From: Ectobacillus funiculus
GTDB taxonomy: Bacteria > Bacillota > Bacilli > Bacillales > Bacillaceae_G
NCBI RefSeq assembly: GCF_042429435.1
Contig: NZ_JBHMAF010000189.1
DNA length: 64,000 bases
Direction: 5' to 3' (one strand)
In this document: piece by piece, positions 8,874 through 17,229 of the stretch
How positions within the stretch are numbered: position 1 is the first letter of the stretch
How the letters are laid out: each line of letters starts with the position of its first letter
Program-made: the position numbers and the translations under genes
Notes under the pieces: generated by a model
What the model was told of the DNA's origin: nothing
The model's database searches: none
The model's input: the letters and a program-made list of their open reading frames with translations, nothing else

Positions 8874-9155
8874 TTGCAAATTTATTTTTCGCCAGAGGTA
8901 ATAACTCCGGAATATCAGGTTTTAAATGTAGTGGATACAACGAACAAAGGTGTAGGAAACGTAGCTTTTTTATTTGGTGAAAAAAAGCTGTATGTCTATG
9001 GAATTTTAGAAGCAGAGGAAGTAGGGGCAGATTTTAAAGATTTAGTTACCCCTTATTTGAAGGGGTTAGCTAAAGCAAATCCTGGTGTAGATATTTTTTC
9101 TTGCTTGTATGTAGGCGGTAGAAAAATAAAGCTGCATGAGGAAAACGAAGAATAA
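8874..9155 (+). CDS. Probable capping-complex subunit for YIEGIA protein
   Basis: This 93-residue soluble protein starts at TTG 8874, behind AAGGAGTAG. It has a mixed alpha/beta composition with the sequence VGNVAFLFGEKKLYVYGI in the middle and no cysteine motif or membrane segment. Genes of this size lie directly before YIEGIA membrane protein genes in many spore formers, where they are annotated as the capping-complex subunit; the same arrangement is seen here, with the partner starting 22 bases downstream. Function in sporulation is inferred from that association only. It is co-transcribed with the MFS gene upstream. Confidence 0.65.
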   Translation: MQIYFSPEVITPEYQVLNVVDTTNKGVGNVAFLFGEKKLYVYGILEAEEVGADFKDLVTPYLKGLAKANPGVDIFSCLYVGGRKIKLHEENEE

Positions 9156-9177
9156 ATTCCTTTCTTGGAGTGAATCA

Positions 9178-10089
9178 ATGAACGCACAATGGATTTCTCA
9201 TGAACATATCGTCATGATTGTTACAGCTATTATTGTTGGTACACTAGCTAGAATTCTTAATATTAAAGAGGATTTTCGGCAATACCCGAGTTATCCAAAT
9301 GGCTATATGATTCATCTTGTAACGGGCTTTATCGCTGCTGCCCTAGGAGCAGTTGCGATCCCCGCCCTGATGACAAAGAACTTTATAGCTGTTACATTCT
9401 TATCCCTTGCAATCCAACAATTTAGAGATGTACGAAAATCAGAAAGAGATAGTTTGAAGGATTTAGAAAAAATTGAATACACGTATCGCGGGGATGCCTA
9501 CATTGACGGCATTGCGAAAACCTTCGAAGCCCGAAATTATCTCTCCTTAATTGTTTCGCTAGCGACCGCAATCACCATCCAATTGATAGATACGAATAAC
9601 GATTGGCTGCATGTGTTAGCTGGAGTATTGGTGGGCTTCATCGTTTTGTATATTCTGAAGAGATTCTCCAAGGGGAAAACCATCGGAGATATTGCCGAAG
9701 TGGAACAAGGAACGATTGAAATTAAGGACACCGAGCTTTTTGTAGATGGAGTCTTTGTATCAAATCTTTTAGGTACAGAACACACATCCAACAGATTTGA
9801 GAAGGAAGGACTAGCTGTTATTATTACTCCCCATGAGGAGCGTTTTCGGATAGCCTTGGATCATTTTGGCCAGAGACAGGCAGCTCTGTTTGAAGCAACG
9901 AAAGCAATAGGTCTGAAGCGATATCACTTTACAAGAAGAGATTTTGAAAAAGGAAGATTCATTATTGCTCTGATCCCTATTATAAAGGACCGGGATCGTC
10001 TAATTGAAGCAGTCAAGAAAACGCCATTGCTCGAAAGCGTCAAGAAAAGCAAATCTATCATGAATACGAACTTGGTGGGCAAAGAATAA
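9178..10089 (+). CDS. YIEGIA-family membrane protein (sporulation associated)
   Basis: This 303-residue protein contains the family's namesake sequence as YIDGIAKTFEARNY at about residues 107-120. Hydrophobic segments lie at about 8-25, 43-80 and 125-160, followed by a soluble C-terminal half. The ATG at 9178 is chosen over one at 9136 because TTGGAGTG lies just upstream and the earlier start would overlap the previous gene. The family is restricted to spore formers and is thought to work with the small capping-complex protein encoded just before it; its precise role is not known. This is probably the last gene of the MFS-capping-YIEGIA operon. Confidence 0.8.
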   Translation: MNAQWISHEHIVMIVTAIIVGTLARILNIKEDFRQYPSYPNGYMIHLVTGFIAAALGAVAIPALMTKNFIAVTFLSLAIQQFRDVRKSERDSLKDLEKIEYTYRGDAYIDGIAKTFEARNYLSLIVSLATAITIQLIDTNNDWLHVLAGVLVGFIVLYILKRFSKGKTIGDIAEVEQGTIEIKDTELFVDGVFVSNLLGTEHTSNRFEKEGLAVIITPHEERFRIALDHFGQRQAALFEATKAIGLKRYHFTRRDFEKGRFIIALIPIIKDRDRLIEAVKKTPLLESVKKSKSIMNTNLVGKE

Positions 10090-10099
10090 CTACAATGAA

Positions 10100-10260
10100 G
10101 GTCCGGTCAGCAGCCGGGCTTATTCACGCTTTTAGAAGGATAAAGTTCCAGCTAGAAGCGAATTCAACGTAGTCGGAAATTTTAGCAATACAGTATAAGT
10201 AGGGCTACGTCCCAGTCTTCGCCCCGGGGGCAGAACTCGCCAATCGGCGAGTTTTCTGTA
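10100..10260 (+). repeat. Hairpin plus one degenerate copy of the two-hairpin repeat
   Basis: A GC-rich inverted sequence (GGTCCGG and CCGGGCT, 10101-10120) that may end the YIEGIA operon is followed by a repeat copy at about 10127-10260. That copy has a decayed left end but keeps the CCAGCTAGAAG core, CGTAGTCGGAAATTTTAG and the palindrome CTCGCCAATCGGCGAG. The remaining bases to 10551 contain no recognisable gene. Confidence 0.75.
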
Positions 10261-10551
10261 GCATAAATACGGTAGCAAACTGCATTCTTAAACAATTAGC
10301 GGAATTGGCCATATAACAAGAAACGTGAAAGTGATTTGGAAAAATGGGCAAATAAAAACCAGTCTGCATCCCCCTGCTCACTGGAGGGATCTTTAAAGGA
10401 ACTTACCCCTTCTGCGAATGCTATGGATTACGGCAGCCTATTGATTTAGAGCATATACCCTTAGTGCAGTCTGTAACAAGGCGCATAACCATTTCATAAA
10501 TTGTCGATATGAATTTACTTTTTATAAAGCTATGTTTGGAGTGTGCATCGA

Positions 10552-11316
10552 ATGAGCATTGGCATCATTGTCATGGGACTTTTAGTCGGTTTCTTAGTCG
10601 GACTAACAGGTGTGGGAGGTGCGTCTTTGTTAACTCCTGTTTTAGTATTAATCGGAATCAGTCCCTCTATTGCTGTGGGAACGGATCTTGTTTATAATTC
10701 CATCACAAAATTTTTCGGTTCTATGCAGCATTGGAGACAAAAAACGATTGATTTTACACTAGTAAAATATCTTGCAATCGGAAGTATTCCAAGTGCAATT
10801 TGTGCAGTTGGAGTTCTTCATTTATTTGACTCTTTTTTTCATAATCAGGAGCTAATCATTAGACATGCATTAGGATACGTTTTGATTATAGTAGCCTTAA
10901 TGACATTAGTTAAAACGTTCCTTAAGGAGCAATTTGAATGGAATGGTGTTCAAATGAAGCCCATACATGAAAAAAAGCGGTTAACCATTGCAATTGGGGC
11001 AATTGGCGGATTTGTTGTCGGTTTGACCTCAATTGGTTCGGGCTCATTATTTGCTCTAGCTATGCTTTATCTTTATAAAATGAACCCTTCAAAATTAGTA
11101 GGAACAGATATTGCCCATGCTTTTCTGCTAGCCACTTCAGCAGGGATTGTACATGCTGGAATTGGTAATGTCGATTATGTATTAATGTTTAATCTGTTGT
11201 TAGGATCTATACCAGGTGTGATGCTAGGAAGCGCCTTATCATCAAAGCTCCCTACAAAGCCTTTAAGAGCCATTATGGCCGTAATTATCTTAATTAGCGG
11301 ATTTAAGCTCATATAA
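10552..11316 (+). CDS. Sulfite exporter TauE/SafE family protein
   Basis: This 254-residue membrane protein has about eight helices arranged as two repeats. The family motif GLTGVGGASLLTPVLVLIG is near residues 15-33, and the related GLTSIGSGSLFALAMLYLY is near 158-176. The duplicated half-motif is characteristic of TauE/SafE carriers, which move small organic or inorganic anions such as sulfite or sulfoacetate across the membrane. The ATG at 10552 is ten bases after GGAG; an upstream GTG at 10543 is too close to that site. The gene stands alone. With the sulfolactate genes nearby a sulfur oxyanion substrate is attractive but unproven. Confidence 0.88.
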   Translation: MSIGIIVMGLLVGFLVGLTGVGGASLLTPVLVLIGISPSIAVGTDLVYNSITKFFGSMQHWRQKTIDFTLVKYLAIGSIPSAICAVGVLHLFDSFFHNQELIIRHALGYVLIIVALMTLVKTFLKEQFEWNGVQMKPIHEKKRLTIAIGAIGGFVVGLTSIGSGSLFALAMLYLYKMNPSKLVGTDIAHAFLLATSAGIVHAGIGNVDYVLMFNLLLGSIPGVMLGSALSSKLPTKPLRAIMAVIILISGFKLI

Positions 11317-11480
11317 ATTGAGTGCACTTCATAAAAAGTTATCCGGCTGCAAAGAATCTAGATTTCTTCGGATATAGAATGTAAGAAGATAGTATTATTT
11401 TTCACCTCGGTGTCAATTATAAAAATAACCATTCGGAAATATATGGTAATAATTTAGGCTGATTGTCTTCGAGGTGAACC

Positions 11481-12944
11481 ATGGAAAAAACAACACGAAA
11501 AAAGCGAGTAAACAGTAACATCGACGAAAATATAAACTATTTACGCAAGGAGCTTGGTGTTGGAAAAAGCTTCGATATCATTCATTTAGATATGGAGTAT
11601 GCCGAAAAACGAATGGCGATGTTTCTTGTAGATGGTCTAGTAAAAGATGATATCCTGCATCTTTTAATGAAATTTTTGGCAAATGTAAAAAAAGAGGACC
11701 TCGAAAAGGATGTATTAAAAAAACTTCTTAAAACGTATATCCCTTATGTAGAGGTCGATACGATAGACGACTTAAACAAAGTGGTTGATACGGTATTATC
11801 AGGTCCGACAGCACTTCTCGTAGATGGCATCGATGAAATTATTTTAATAGATGCGCGTACATATCCTGTCCGTGGACCAGCAGAGCCAGACACAGAAAGA
11901 GTCGTCAGAGGCTCTAGAGACGGTTTTGTTGAGACTATTGTTTTTAATACCGCCTTAACAAGAAGAAGAGTACGAGACCGCACTTTAAGAATGGAGTTTA
12001 TGCAGCTTGGACGCCGGTCGAAGACGGATATTGTTATTTGTTATATTGGGGATATTGCTGATCCCTCAATGGTAGAAAACCTAAAGGAAATGTTATCTAA
12101 AATAGATACTGACGGATTACCGATGGCTGAAAAAACAATTGATGAATATATTTCAGGGAATTATTGGAACCCTTTTCCGATCATTAGATATACGGAACGT
12201 CCCGATACAACAGCGGCTCATCTGTTTGAAGGACATGTGTGTATTTTCGTTGACGGCTCCCCATCTGCCATCATTACACCTGTAACCTTCTGGCATCATT
12301 TGCAGCATGCTGAGGAATACCGAAATAAACCGTTATCTGGGGCATATCTGCGAATTGTCCGTTATCTCGCGGTATTGGGTTCCATCTTTTTAATGCCGCT
12401 CTGGTATTTATTTAATATTGAACCCGGTCTTTTACCTGCAGGCCTTGATTTTATCGGTCCTAATAAGGAGGGGCAGGTGCCTTTACTTCTGCAATTTTTA
12501 TTGATCGAAGTCGGAATAGACATGCTGCGGATGGCCACCATTCATACACCGACATCGCTTGCAACTGCACTTGGGCTTGTCGCGGCTTTAATGATTGGAC
12601 AAGTTGCTGTCGAGGTTGGCCTATTTACAAACGAAGTAATCTTATACTTTTCAATTGCAGCAATTGGCACATTTGCTACACCAAGCTATGAATTAAGCTT
12701 GGCGAACCGGCTTGCTCGCATTGCTTTATTACTGATAACCGCCGTATTCCATACATCTGGCTATGTGATTAGTGCCACTTTATTGATTATTATGCTGGCT
12801 AGGATGCAATCCTTTGGGGTTCCGTACCTTTGGCCATTTATTCCATTTAGTTACCGCCCATTTCGCGATGTGCTTGTGCGCGCACCTATTCCATTAAAAA
12901 ACCGGCGCCCGCGTATTTTGCATCCTCAAGATCCAGATAGATAA
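11481..12944 (+). CDS. spoVAF: Stage V sporulation protein AF-like (GerA family)
   Basis: This 487-residue protein has an N-terminal soluble part of about 290 residues, including the family stretch GPAEPDTERVVRGSRDGFVE, then five or six membrane helices, and a basic proline-rich tail. This is the architecture of GerA-family proteins. The RVVRGSRDGFVETIVFNTA and WYLFNIEPGLLPAGL sequences fit SpoVAF better than GerAA, which is separately present at 19448-20788. In B. subtilis spoVAF is the last gene of the spoVA operon; here no other spoVA gene is nearby, so it stands alone. The protein acts in the spore inner membrane during germination. A GAGGTG site precedes the ATG. Confidence 0.72.
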   Translation: MEKTTRKKRVNSNIDENINYLRKELGVGKSFDIIHLDMEYAEKRMAMFLVDGLVKDDILHLLMKFLANVKKEDLEKDVLKKLLKTYIPYVEVDTIDDLNKVVDTVLSGPTALLVDGIDEIILIDARTYPVRGPAEPDTERVVRGSRDGFVETIVFNTALTRRRVRDRTLRMEFMQLGRRSKTDIVICYIGDIADPSMVENLKEMLSKIDTDGLPMAEKTIDEYISGNYWNPFPIIRYTERPDTTAAHLFEGHVCIFVDGSPSAIITPVTFWHHLQHAEEYRNKPLSGAYLRIVRYLAVLGSIFLMPLWYLFNIEPGLLPAGLDFIGPNKEGQVPLLLQFLLIEVGIDMLRMATIHTPTSLATALGLVAALMIGQVAVEVGLFTNEVILYFSIAAIGTFATPSYELSLANRLARIALLLITAVFHTSGYVISATLLIIMLARMQSFGVPYLWPFIPFSYRPFRDVLVRAPIPLKNRRPRILHPQDPDR

Positions 12945-13035
12945 AGAAAACTCATAAATAAGGGAGCAAACGAGAATGAATGTTACACACTTCTGGAACG
13001 ATATATATATCACGTGAAAAAGGGGTGGATTTCGA

Positions 13036-13320
13036 TTGTATACATACAGCTTATACGATTCAGGAGATTCTTTTGGTATCAATAAGTCTTATCACATCAA
13101 ATGCGACATTCCTCCTCATAGATTTCGGTCCATTATGATGGAATTTCGCCGTAATGAAGAAGTAGGAGAAAGCATTAAAAAATTTATTAGCTTCATGAAA
13201 CAGGAGTTTGGTGAAGAGTTCCAGCTGTTTGAGTATGATGATATTGTGCAATACGATGCAGACCAAGAAAATAGCATGATACTGGCAAATTTGCTCGATC
13301 AGGCTGATAAGCATGTATAA
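13036..13320 (+). CDS. Small protein of unknown function (94 aa)
   Basis: The frame starts with TTG at 13036 behind AAAGGGGTGG, a good ribosome binding site. The protein begins MYTYSLYDSGDSFGINKSYH and is soluble, acidic towards its end, and without cysteines, signal peptide or membrane segment. No family was recognised. It follows the spoVAF-like gene by about 90 bases in the same direction and is followed by a strong terminator at 13375, so it may be the second gene of that transcription unit. A role in spores would be inference from position only. Confidence 0.6.
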   Translation: MYTYSLYDSGDSFGINKSYHIKCDIPPHRFRSIMMEFRRNEEVGESIKKFISFMKQEFGEEFQLFEYDDIVQYDADQENSMILANLLDQADKHV

Positions 13321-13374
13321 CACATCACGTCCCACACTATCATGTAAAAGACATAGTTTACCCAAAGTAAAAAA

Positions 13375-13408
13375 AGGTCATGGATGAGTACACCATGACC
13401 TCTTTTGC
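13375..13408. terminator. Rho-independent terminator
   Basis: The arms AGGTCATGG (13375-13383) and CCATGACCT (13393-13401) form a perfect nine-pair stem followed by CTTTTG. A run of A's before the left arm lets it also work on the minus strand. It lies after the 94-residue gene. Confidence 0.85.
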
Positions 13409-13518
13409 TTTTTACTTGCTGTAAGAAAGCCAAAGAGCTGTCATTTTCATAGCAGCTAGAGAACATTCTTGCGCAAGAGGAAAGACAATTATATTTGCTT
13501 TTCTTAATCTCAGTGATT

Positions 13519-14154
13519 TTATTGAAGCCGTTCAATAAAATCATGCAATTTATCAAGCGTAGTTAGGTTGTGGTTGCATGTATAGCTATCTTGGCAAATA
13601 TAGTTCCCTCTTGTTGTAAAGGTGTCTATTCCTGAACCTTTTGTTTTAGACATAAACATCCCCACTTCCCCATGACGGTTGCACAATGCACAAATTCCTT
13701 TTTGATTAATAATGTTAAATGTGCCCTGTAAACCAATAAGCCTGTTATGATACGGAGCTACAAGATATTTTTTATTTGAACCTTGATCGTTCCAGCCCAA
13801 ATAAGAAATCTCTCTCTCATCGATATGTTCTAATGAAGGTACTTTGAGCTTTTTCACTTTTGGAAAGAGCTTTTTGATTGTTTGTTCTGTTATCTCTTGA
13901 AACGGAATCACATACGGCTTTATTTGTGATAAAAACACTTCCGCATCTTCCTTATTTTTGATGTTCACAATCGGTTGCAGCAACTGGGCTTGCTCTTCGC
14001 TAACATCCACAAACAAATGTAGCACCTTCTCTTTCGCAAGAGATTTTAGCGCATTAAGAACACCTATGTCGTTCGCGGATGCATGACCATTAATAAGGAT
14101 TTGTGTTTGTGCTTTTATAAAATGATACTGGTCACTTCTGATAAAGGGTTTCAT
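13519..14154 (-). CDS. FusB/FusC-family elongation factor G-binding protein
   Basis: This 211-residue protein has an N-terminal helical part (MKPFIRSDQYHFIKAQTQIL) and a C-terminal treble-clef zinc-binding domain with cysteines in CALC (about residues 160-163) and in CQDSYTC (about 191-197). This layout is that of FusB/FusC proteins, which bind EF-G on the ribosome and, in staphylococci, release it when it is stalled by fusidic acid. Chromosomal relatives are common in bacilli and need not give resistance. The ATG at 14154 is preferred because AGGAG lies eight bases upstream; an ATG at 14160 and a GTG at 14163 are too close. It is a single gene. Confidence 0.85.
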   Translation of the reverse strand: MKPFIRSDQYHFIKAQTQILINGHASANDIGVLNALKSLAKEKVLHLFVDVSEEQAQLLQPIVNIKNKEDAEVFLSQIKPYVIPFQEITEQTIKKLFPKVKKLKVPSLEHIDEREISYLGWNDQGSNKKYLVAPYHNRLIGLQGTFNIINQKGICALCNRHGEVGMFMSKTKGSGIDTFTTRGNYICQDSYTCNHNLTTLDKLHDFIERLQ

Positions 14155-14183
14155 TTCCATCACTCCTATTCATCCCGCATGAA

Positions 14184-14349
14184 CGGGCACGGCTCGCCAA
14201 TCGGCGAGTTTTCTTTACACTGTAAGAAAGTATAAATTTCCAGATAAAAGTCAATTCGACGCAGACGGAAATTTTAGGAATACAGTATAAGGGCAACTAC
14301 GCCTCTGTCTTCGCCCAAAAGCAGGGCTCGTCAATCGGCGAGTTTTTTT
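14184..14349 (+). repeat. Two-hairpin repeat: tail fragment plus one full copy
   Basis: The tail of one copy, with the palindrome CTCGCCAATCGGCGAG, lies at about 14184-14212. It is directly followed by a full copy at about 14213-14349 with TTACACTGTAAGAAAG at its left, TACAGTATAAGGGCAACTAC in the middle and CTCGTCAATCGGCGAG at its right. This is a head-to-tail pair like that at 7206-7475, with the first member truncated. It lies upstream of the FusB-like gene. Confidence 0.85.
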
Positions 14350-14473
14350 AACAAACCATTCGTAGGGCGATCCTCACGATTTTACATTGTTTGTTTATCT
14401 CTTTTTATTGTAAAAGAGCATTCCTTTCTACACAATGTCGAAATTGATTCTGAATCAAACTCGGCATACAAAA

Positions 14474-14504
14474 AGCACTGATAATGTACATGATTATCAG
14501 TGCT
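14474..14504 (-). terminator. Rho-independent terminator
   Basis: AGCACTGATAAT (14474-14485) and ATTATCAGTGCT (14493-14504) form a perfect 12-pair stem. Read on the minus strand it is followed by TTTTTG, so it ends the transcript of the gene at 14522-14785. Confidence 0.88.
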
Positions 14505-14521
14505 ATAGCTATCATTTTTAT

Positions 14522-14785
14522 TTACTTGGAATACACAATTTTTTTAATTGTTTCCGTAGAGAGAAAATATTCTTCTGCCAATTGGCCGATGCTCTTGCCG
14601 CCTTGGAATTCGTTTTTAATGGAGTTATTTCTGCCCTTGATTAATGCTCTTGTTCCAGAACGTGCTCCCCATTTTTGATAAGATTGTTTAGGCTTAGGAA
14701 TATAAATTGTTTCTCCTTGCACATACTTCTGAATTTCTGCGATAAGCTCCTCAGGCAAAATAGCCGTCGCTTTTACATATTTCAC
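14522..14785 (-). CDS. CD3324-family helix-turn-helix protein
   Basis: This 87-residue protein begins MKYVKATAILPEELIAEIQ, contains GETIYIPKPKQSYQKWGARSG, and ends in a helix-turn-helix with SIGQLAEEYFLSTETIKKIVY at about residues 64-84. This pattern is that of the CD3324/Mor-like small DNA-binding proteins widespread in Firmicutes. They are probable transcription regulators, but targets are generally unknown. The gene stands alone with its own terminator downstream. Confidence 0.75.
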   Translation of the reverse strand: MKYVKATAILPEELIAEIQKYVQGETIYIPKPKQSYQKWGARSGTRALIKGRNNSIKNEFQGGKSIGQLAEEYFLSTETIKKIVYSK

Positions 14786-14879
14786 TTCTGCCAGCCCCTT
14801 ATTTTTTAGTGAAAATGAAAATAAGGTGCAAAGCCAAGTAGTGTGAGGAGAGACAGAGACTCATTTGGGCGATTGTATC

Positions 14880-14975
14880 TTACAGTAAAGTCCACCCCAT
14901 GCAAAGTATCGCCTCTCCTATACTAGGCTTTGCATGAGACGTTGCAGATTTTGGCAATACAATTGTATATGCCAT
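14880..14975 (-). CDS. Possible 31-residue peptide
   Basis: On the minus strand GGGGGTG lies five bases before an ATG at 14975, and the frame runs for 31 codons (MAYTIVLPKSATSHAKPSIG and on to WTLL). The ribosome binding site is strong, but no family was recognised and the frame is short. It could be a real small protein or a relic. The stretch 14976-15485 contains no other credible gene. Confidence 0.25.
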   Translation of the reverse strand: MAYTIVLPKSATSHAKPSIGEAILCMGWTLL

Positions 14976-15485
14976 TTTTACACCCCCAGAAAATGTTTTG
15001 AAATTGCATTCCCTAATGATTATACAATGATTGTGCTCTTCATACATCTCTCTGTTTTAACTACTTTACCCACAATATTATTCCTGTAGTAAATCAGCAT
15101 AACGAGCAAGCTCTTGGCTTTCACTGTTCATATTCGATGAAGCAGCAGCCTTGTGGTATTAAAGGTATATATTTAAAAAAATGTTTATTTTTGTAAATAA
15201 CTATTCGGGTTATAACTTCCAAAATATTTAAAAATAAGGAAACTAATGAACATATTATGAATCTTTTTACAGAAATCCCAAAAAACTTTCGACAATTTCA
15301 CAAAAAATAACTTATGTTTCAACAGTAATTAGTTTCAAACTACCCGATATCCCCTATAAACGTTACTATTTTTGTCGATATTCACCTAAAAACGTCATAC
15401 TGTTGTGACTAGTTAAATAAACATATTTTGTTAAAATAAAGCTTGTTACGTTATCGTACTTGAGACAACTTAGAGGAGGATTGTA
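14976..15485. other. Gene-free stretch before the glgC unit
   Basis: This region is AT-rich. On the minus strand at about 15080-15160 a short frame reads SSNMNSESQELARYADLLQE before a stop but lacks a start, so it may be a gene relic. No terminator, riboswitch or repeat was recognised. The promoter for the small gene at 15486 must lie at its right-hand end. Confidence 0.4.
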
Positions 15486-15599
15486 ATGAAAGAGATACTG
15501 AATTTCGTCAATTCTGAAGAAGATACTACAGAAGTCCCAATTTATACCGATGAGGAGCAGGAATATTTTTATAAGCTATGGGAAGAAGACCGGTTATAA
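15486..15599 (+). CDS. Small acidic protein upstream of glgC (37 aa)
   Basis: An ATG at 15486 follows AGAGGAGGATTGTA, one of the strongest ribosome binding sites in the window. The frame encodes 37 residues, starting MKEILNFVNSEEDTTEVPIY and ending EEQEYFYKLWEEDRL. The product is very acidic, with no signal peptide or membrane segment. Its stop lies 62 bases before the glgC start, so they are probably one transcript. No family was recognised. It could be a regulatory or accessory peptide or a leader; the good start signal argues against chance. Confidence 0.55.
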   Translation: MKEILNFVNSEEDTTEVPIYTDEEQEYFYKLWEEDRL

Positions 15600-15661
15600 C
15601 ACACCCCTATATACAAAACCCTATATCCAAAACCACGAAATCGCTTTCAGGAGGGAACATA

Positions 15662-16828
15662 TTGAAAAAACAATGTATTGCTATGCTTTTGGCTGGCGGA
15701 AGAGGAACAAGATTACAAGCATTAACGGATAACTTGGCAAAACCTGCGGTGCCCTTTGGCGGAAAATATCGAATCATTGATTTCACATTAAGCAATTGCA
15801 GGAACTCAGGCATTGATACAGTTGGAATATTGACCCAATATCACCCTCATGTTTTACAAAACTATATTGGAGACGGAAAAGAATGGGATCTGAGCAGAAG
15901 AGATGGCGGTGTAAGCATTCTTCCTCCGTACCAATGCGAAAACGGTGCACGTTGGTATGATGGCACTGCACATGCGATTTACCAAAATGCCCATTTTATC
16001 GAACAATATGACCCTGAGTACGTGCTTGTCATTTCTGGAGACCATATTTATAAAATGGATTACGATAAAATGCTGCAGCAGCATATTCATTCATCAGCGG
16101 ATGCTACTATTTCTGTCATCGAGGTTCCATGGAACGAAGCAAATAGATTCGGTATCATGGAGATTGATAAAGATACAAACCGAATCGTGAATTTTGAAGA
16201 AAAGCCAAAAAACCCTTCCTCCAATTTAGCCTCTATGGGAGTGTATATTTTTAACTGGAAAACTCTAAAACACTATTTAGAACAAGAAGAACAAAATGAC
16301 GCTTCTTCCAAAGATTTTGGAAAAGACATTATACCTGCTATGCTACAGGACAAGCTTAACCTATTTGCTTATGAATTTAACGGGTATTGGAAGGATGTCG
16401 GAACCGTTGATAGCTTCTGGGAAGCAAATATGGATTTGCTTAAAAAAGAAACGAATGTTTTGTTAAATGACTCTGATTGGAAAGTATATACCGTTGAACA
16501 AACATACCCTCCTCAGTATCTTGATTATGATGCTACGGTAAAACAGTCCCTTATTAGTGAAGGCTGTGAAATCTACGGAACGGTTGAAAACTCTGTTCTT
16601 TTCAGTGGAGTAAAAGTGGGTAAAGGAACAGTGATAAAGGATTCTGTCATCTTACCGAATGCAGTAATTGGCGAGAATGCAGTCATTGAAAAAGCGGTCG
16701 TTGGCCCTGGAATTTCTATAGGGGACCATGCTGTCGTTGCTTCTAAGGATTCATTTAAAGGTATTACGTTAGTAGGAGAGAACATCCAGGATCAGCCTAG
16801 AAAACCTGTGTTAACCAATGTTATTTAA
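15662..16828 (+). CDS. glgC: Glucose-1-phosphate adenylyltransferase
   Basis: This enzyme makes ADP-glucose from glucose 1-phosphate and ATP, the activated donor for glycogen. The 388-residue protein has an N-terminal nucleotidyltransferase domain with LLAGGRGTRLQAL at about residues 9-21 and KPAVPFGGKYRIIDF at about 27-41. A C-terminal left-handed beta-helix begins near residue 285. The TTG at 15662 is taken as start because AGGAGGG lies seven bases upstream and the protein then starts exactly as family members do; an upstream ATG at 15578 overlaps the small gene before it. Unlike the usual glgBCDAP operon, no other glycogen gene is next to it. Confidence 0.93.
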   Translation: MKKQCIAMLLAGGRGTRLQALTDNLAKPAVPFGGKYRIIDFTLSNCRNSGIDTVGILTQYHPHVLQNYIGDGKEWDLSRRDGGVSILPPYQCENGARWYDGTAHAIYQNAHFIEQYDPEYVLVISGDHIYKMDYDKMLQQHIHSSADATISVIEVPWNEANRFGIMEIDKDTNRIVNFEEKPKNPSSNLASMGVYIFNWKTLKHYLEQEEQNDASSKDFGKDIIPAMLQDKLNLFAYEFNGYWKDVGTVDSFWEANMDLLKKETNVLLNDSDWKVYTVEQTYPPQYLDYDATVKQSLISEGCEIYGTVENSVLFSGVKVGKGTVIKDSVILPNAVIGENAVIEKAVVGPGISIGDHAVVASKDSFKGITLVGENIQDQPRKPVLTNVI

Positions 16829-16839
16829 TAAATTTTAGA

Positions 16840-16872
16840 AGGATTGCCCCTTGGTATTCAAGGGGCAATCCT
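16840..16872 (+). terminator. Rho-independent terminator of glgC
   Basis: AGGATTGCCCCTTG (16840-16853) pairs perfectly with CAAGGGGCAATCCT (16859-16872). A TATATTTTTT run follows after several bases. Confidence 0.88.
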
Positions 16873-16889
16873 CTATGTATATTTTTTAG

Positions 16890-17010
16890 CGCCAACTGTC
16901 TACTGTTAAGCATGCAGCTTAATGTATTCCCTAGTGTCCCAAGCATTCTTATTAACTATAGCAGTCTCATCCCTCAGAAGATTACAGCTTCTAGGGTATC
17001 CGTGAAATTG
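16890..17010 (-). repeat. Decayed sequence shared with 39720-39845
   Basis: Bases around 16915-16945 (CTTAATGTATTCCCTAGTGT, then CCCAAGC) closely match 39739-39770, and weaker similarity continues for about 90 bases. Read on the minus strand the segment holds a start-less frame ending in WDTREYIKLHA and a stop. It is best described as a relic of a repeated or coding sequence. The rest of 16873-17229 contains only a hairpin near 17175-17217. Confidence 0.45.
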
Positions 17011-17174
17011 TATCTCCTAGCTTTAAAAAGGAACAGCGATTGAAAATGAATTAAGCTTTCCTCCTCTTTCACAATAATCTGTTGTAAGGTTTGCCGAACA
17101 GATAAAGAAGATCTCAACTCAGTCAAACGCACCAGGTTCAGCAAAAATAATTAATCTTAATCATTTTCTCTTGC

Positions 17175-17217
17175 ACGATCCTCGCTCGCCGAATTTTTCA
17201 CTTGAAGTGAGGATCGT
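17175..17217 (-). terminator. Hairpin after the gerA operon
   Basis: ACGATCCTCGCT (17175-17186) and AGTGAGGATCGT (17206-17217) pair with one wobble or mismatch. The hairpin lies just beyond the gerAC stop codon on the minus strand. A uridine run is lacking on the exit side, so termination is plausible but not certain. Confidence 0.5.
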
Positions 17218-17229
17218 TCCTTGTCTAGA

